A stretch of 5,973 nt of DNA from an uncultured Pseudorhodobacter sp. GTDB lineage: Bacteria > Pseudomonadota > Alphaproteobacteria > Rhodobacterales > Rhodobacteraceae. Every line of letters begins with the position of its first letter. Position 1 is the stretch's first letter. Location: NCBI GenBank assembly GCA_945957495.1, contig CAMFLG010000219.1, positions 1 to 5,973 of the forward strand, read 5' to 3'. Made by a program: the position numbers and the translations under genes. The notes beneath the pieces were generated by a model. That model saw only the letters and a list, made by a program, of their open reading frames with translations, was not told where the DNA came from and did not search any database. Of the stretch, positions 5,459 to 5,973 are shown in pieces.

Positions 5459-5973
5459 ATGGGCGTTTTGAAAGACGGCGATGTAAGCCTGACGGTGGCT
5501 TGGGACGATAGCGGCCCGGCTGTGCAGGGCATCTATACCATCGCCAACACCGGTGCGGCGCGGCTCTTGGTGTTTGACCGGCTGTTCCAATCCGCCGTCA
5601 GCGGATTTCGCACGGTTGTGCCGGAACTGGCCTGGCGCTGGCTGGAGCCTGAGGGGCTGTACCGGGTGGCGAAATATGTGCCGCAGGTGCCGGTGGGGCG
5701 GAAGGTGGAGTATCAGGATGTGCCCTATGCGCGGGTGCTGGAGCCTGGGTCGCGCCTGACCGGGGCGGTCTGGTTGCCCGCCAAGCTGGATCAGCTGCGC
5801 CCCTATGACGAGCCGCCCGCACTGGCCCCCGTGGCGCGGATTTCGGGGCTGGTGTTCAGTCTGGGCTACGGCGAAGTGGATGACCAATTGGTGGCGACCC
5901 CGATCGGGGCTGAGGATGATCCGGCGTTTTCGGTGCTGTTTTCCTGGGCGATCACCCGGCAGCGGCTGATCAG
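5459..5973 (+). CDS. Unrecognised protein downstream of the PAAR effector, candidate immunity or accessory protein (3' end missing)
   Basis: An open frame runs from ATG 5459 to the window edge without a stop: 171 complete codons, beginning MGVLKDGDVSLTVAWDD. I do not recognise a family. The visible part has no signal peptide and no clear membrane helix. It looks beta-rich, with alternating hydrophobic strands and turns, for example GIYTIANTGAARLLVFDRLF and RVLEPGSRLTGAVWLP. That general pattern recalls Ig-like beta-sandwich proteins, though this is only an impression. Codon use matches its neighbours. It starts 39 nt after the effector stop, on the same strand, with a strong Shine-Dalgarno, so co-transcription is likely. 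Position right after a toxin-like gene is where immunity proteins usually sit. Alternatives are a T6SS chaperone/adaptor or an unrelated conserved gene. Confidence 0.75.
   Translation, partial: MGVLKDGDVSLTVAWDDSGPAVQGIYTIANTGAARLLVFDRLFQSAVSGFRTVVPELAWRWLEPEGLYRVAKYVPQVPVGRKVEYQDVPYARVLEPGSRLTGAVWLPAKLDQLRPYDEPPALAPVARISGLVFSLGYGEVDDQLVATPIGAEDDPAFSVLFSWAITRQRLI

Noticed and set aside
4961..5887. Minus-strand open frame of 308 codons spanning the M91 domain and the last ORF
   Set aside because: It overlaps the HELIH-bearing domain and the well-supported ORF from 5459; its composition is that of an antisense shadow.
1..5973. CRISPR array, tRNA or rRNA gene, insertion sequence or transposase
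   Set aside because: No regularly spaced repeats, RNA gene signatures, terminal inverted repeats or transposase motifs were seen on either strand.

Overview
This GC-rich window reads like an alphaproteobacterial chromosome, most likely Rhodobacterales. The grounds are the style of the FabF and MltG proteins, strong G/C third-position bias, an adjacent fabF-mltG pair, and an RND pump whose permease begins MNISAWSIR. The assignment is by recognition, not by a search.

Layout. Positions 1-1843, minus strand, are a compact drug-efflux operon. A TetR-family repressor comes first, then a periplasmic adaptor (membrane fusion protein) 2 nt later, then the first nine codons of the RND inner-membrane permease, cut by the window edge. 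Just upstream of the repressor is a perfect 16-bp palindrome (1864-1879) just downstream of a weak promoter candidate, the usual arrangement for autorepression. Positions 1844-2051 are a divergent intergenic region with this operator, a second 14-bp inverted repeat and a candidate promoter for fabF.

Positions 2052-4495, plus strand, hold two housekeeping genes: fabF (3-oxoacyl-ACP synthase II) and mltG (endolytic murein transglycosylase), overlapping by 1 nt. The fabF frame is otherwise intact over about 420 codons, but an in-frame amber TAG at 2724-2726 separates the catalytic Cys from the two catalytic His residues. It is either a genuine nonsense mutation, a suppressed codon or a sequence error.

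Positions 4496-5973, plus strand, are an accessory module. A promoter-like sequence with a perfect TTGACA precedes a 285-aa protein made of an N-terminal triple PAAR-type repeat and a C-terminal M91/NleD-like zinc metallopeptidase domain (HELIH), which looks like a type VI secretion-linked effector. After 39 nt and a good Shine-Dalgarno comes an unrecognised ORF that runs off the window end (171 complete codons, no stop). By position it is a candidate immunity or accessory protein. No VgrG, Hcp or other secretion gene is in the window.

The most interesting points are the PAAR-metallopeptidase effector with its unknown partner, and the amber codon in an otherwise well-preserved fabF.
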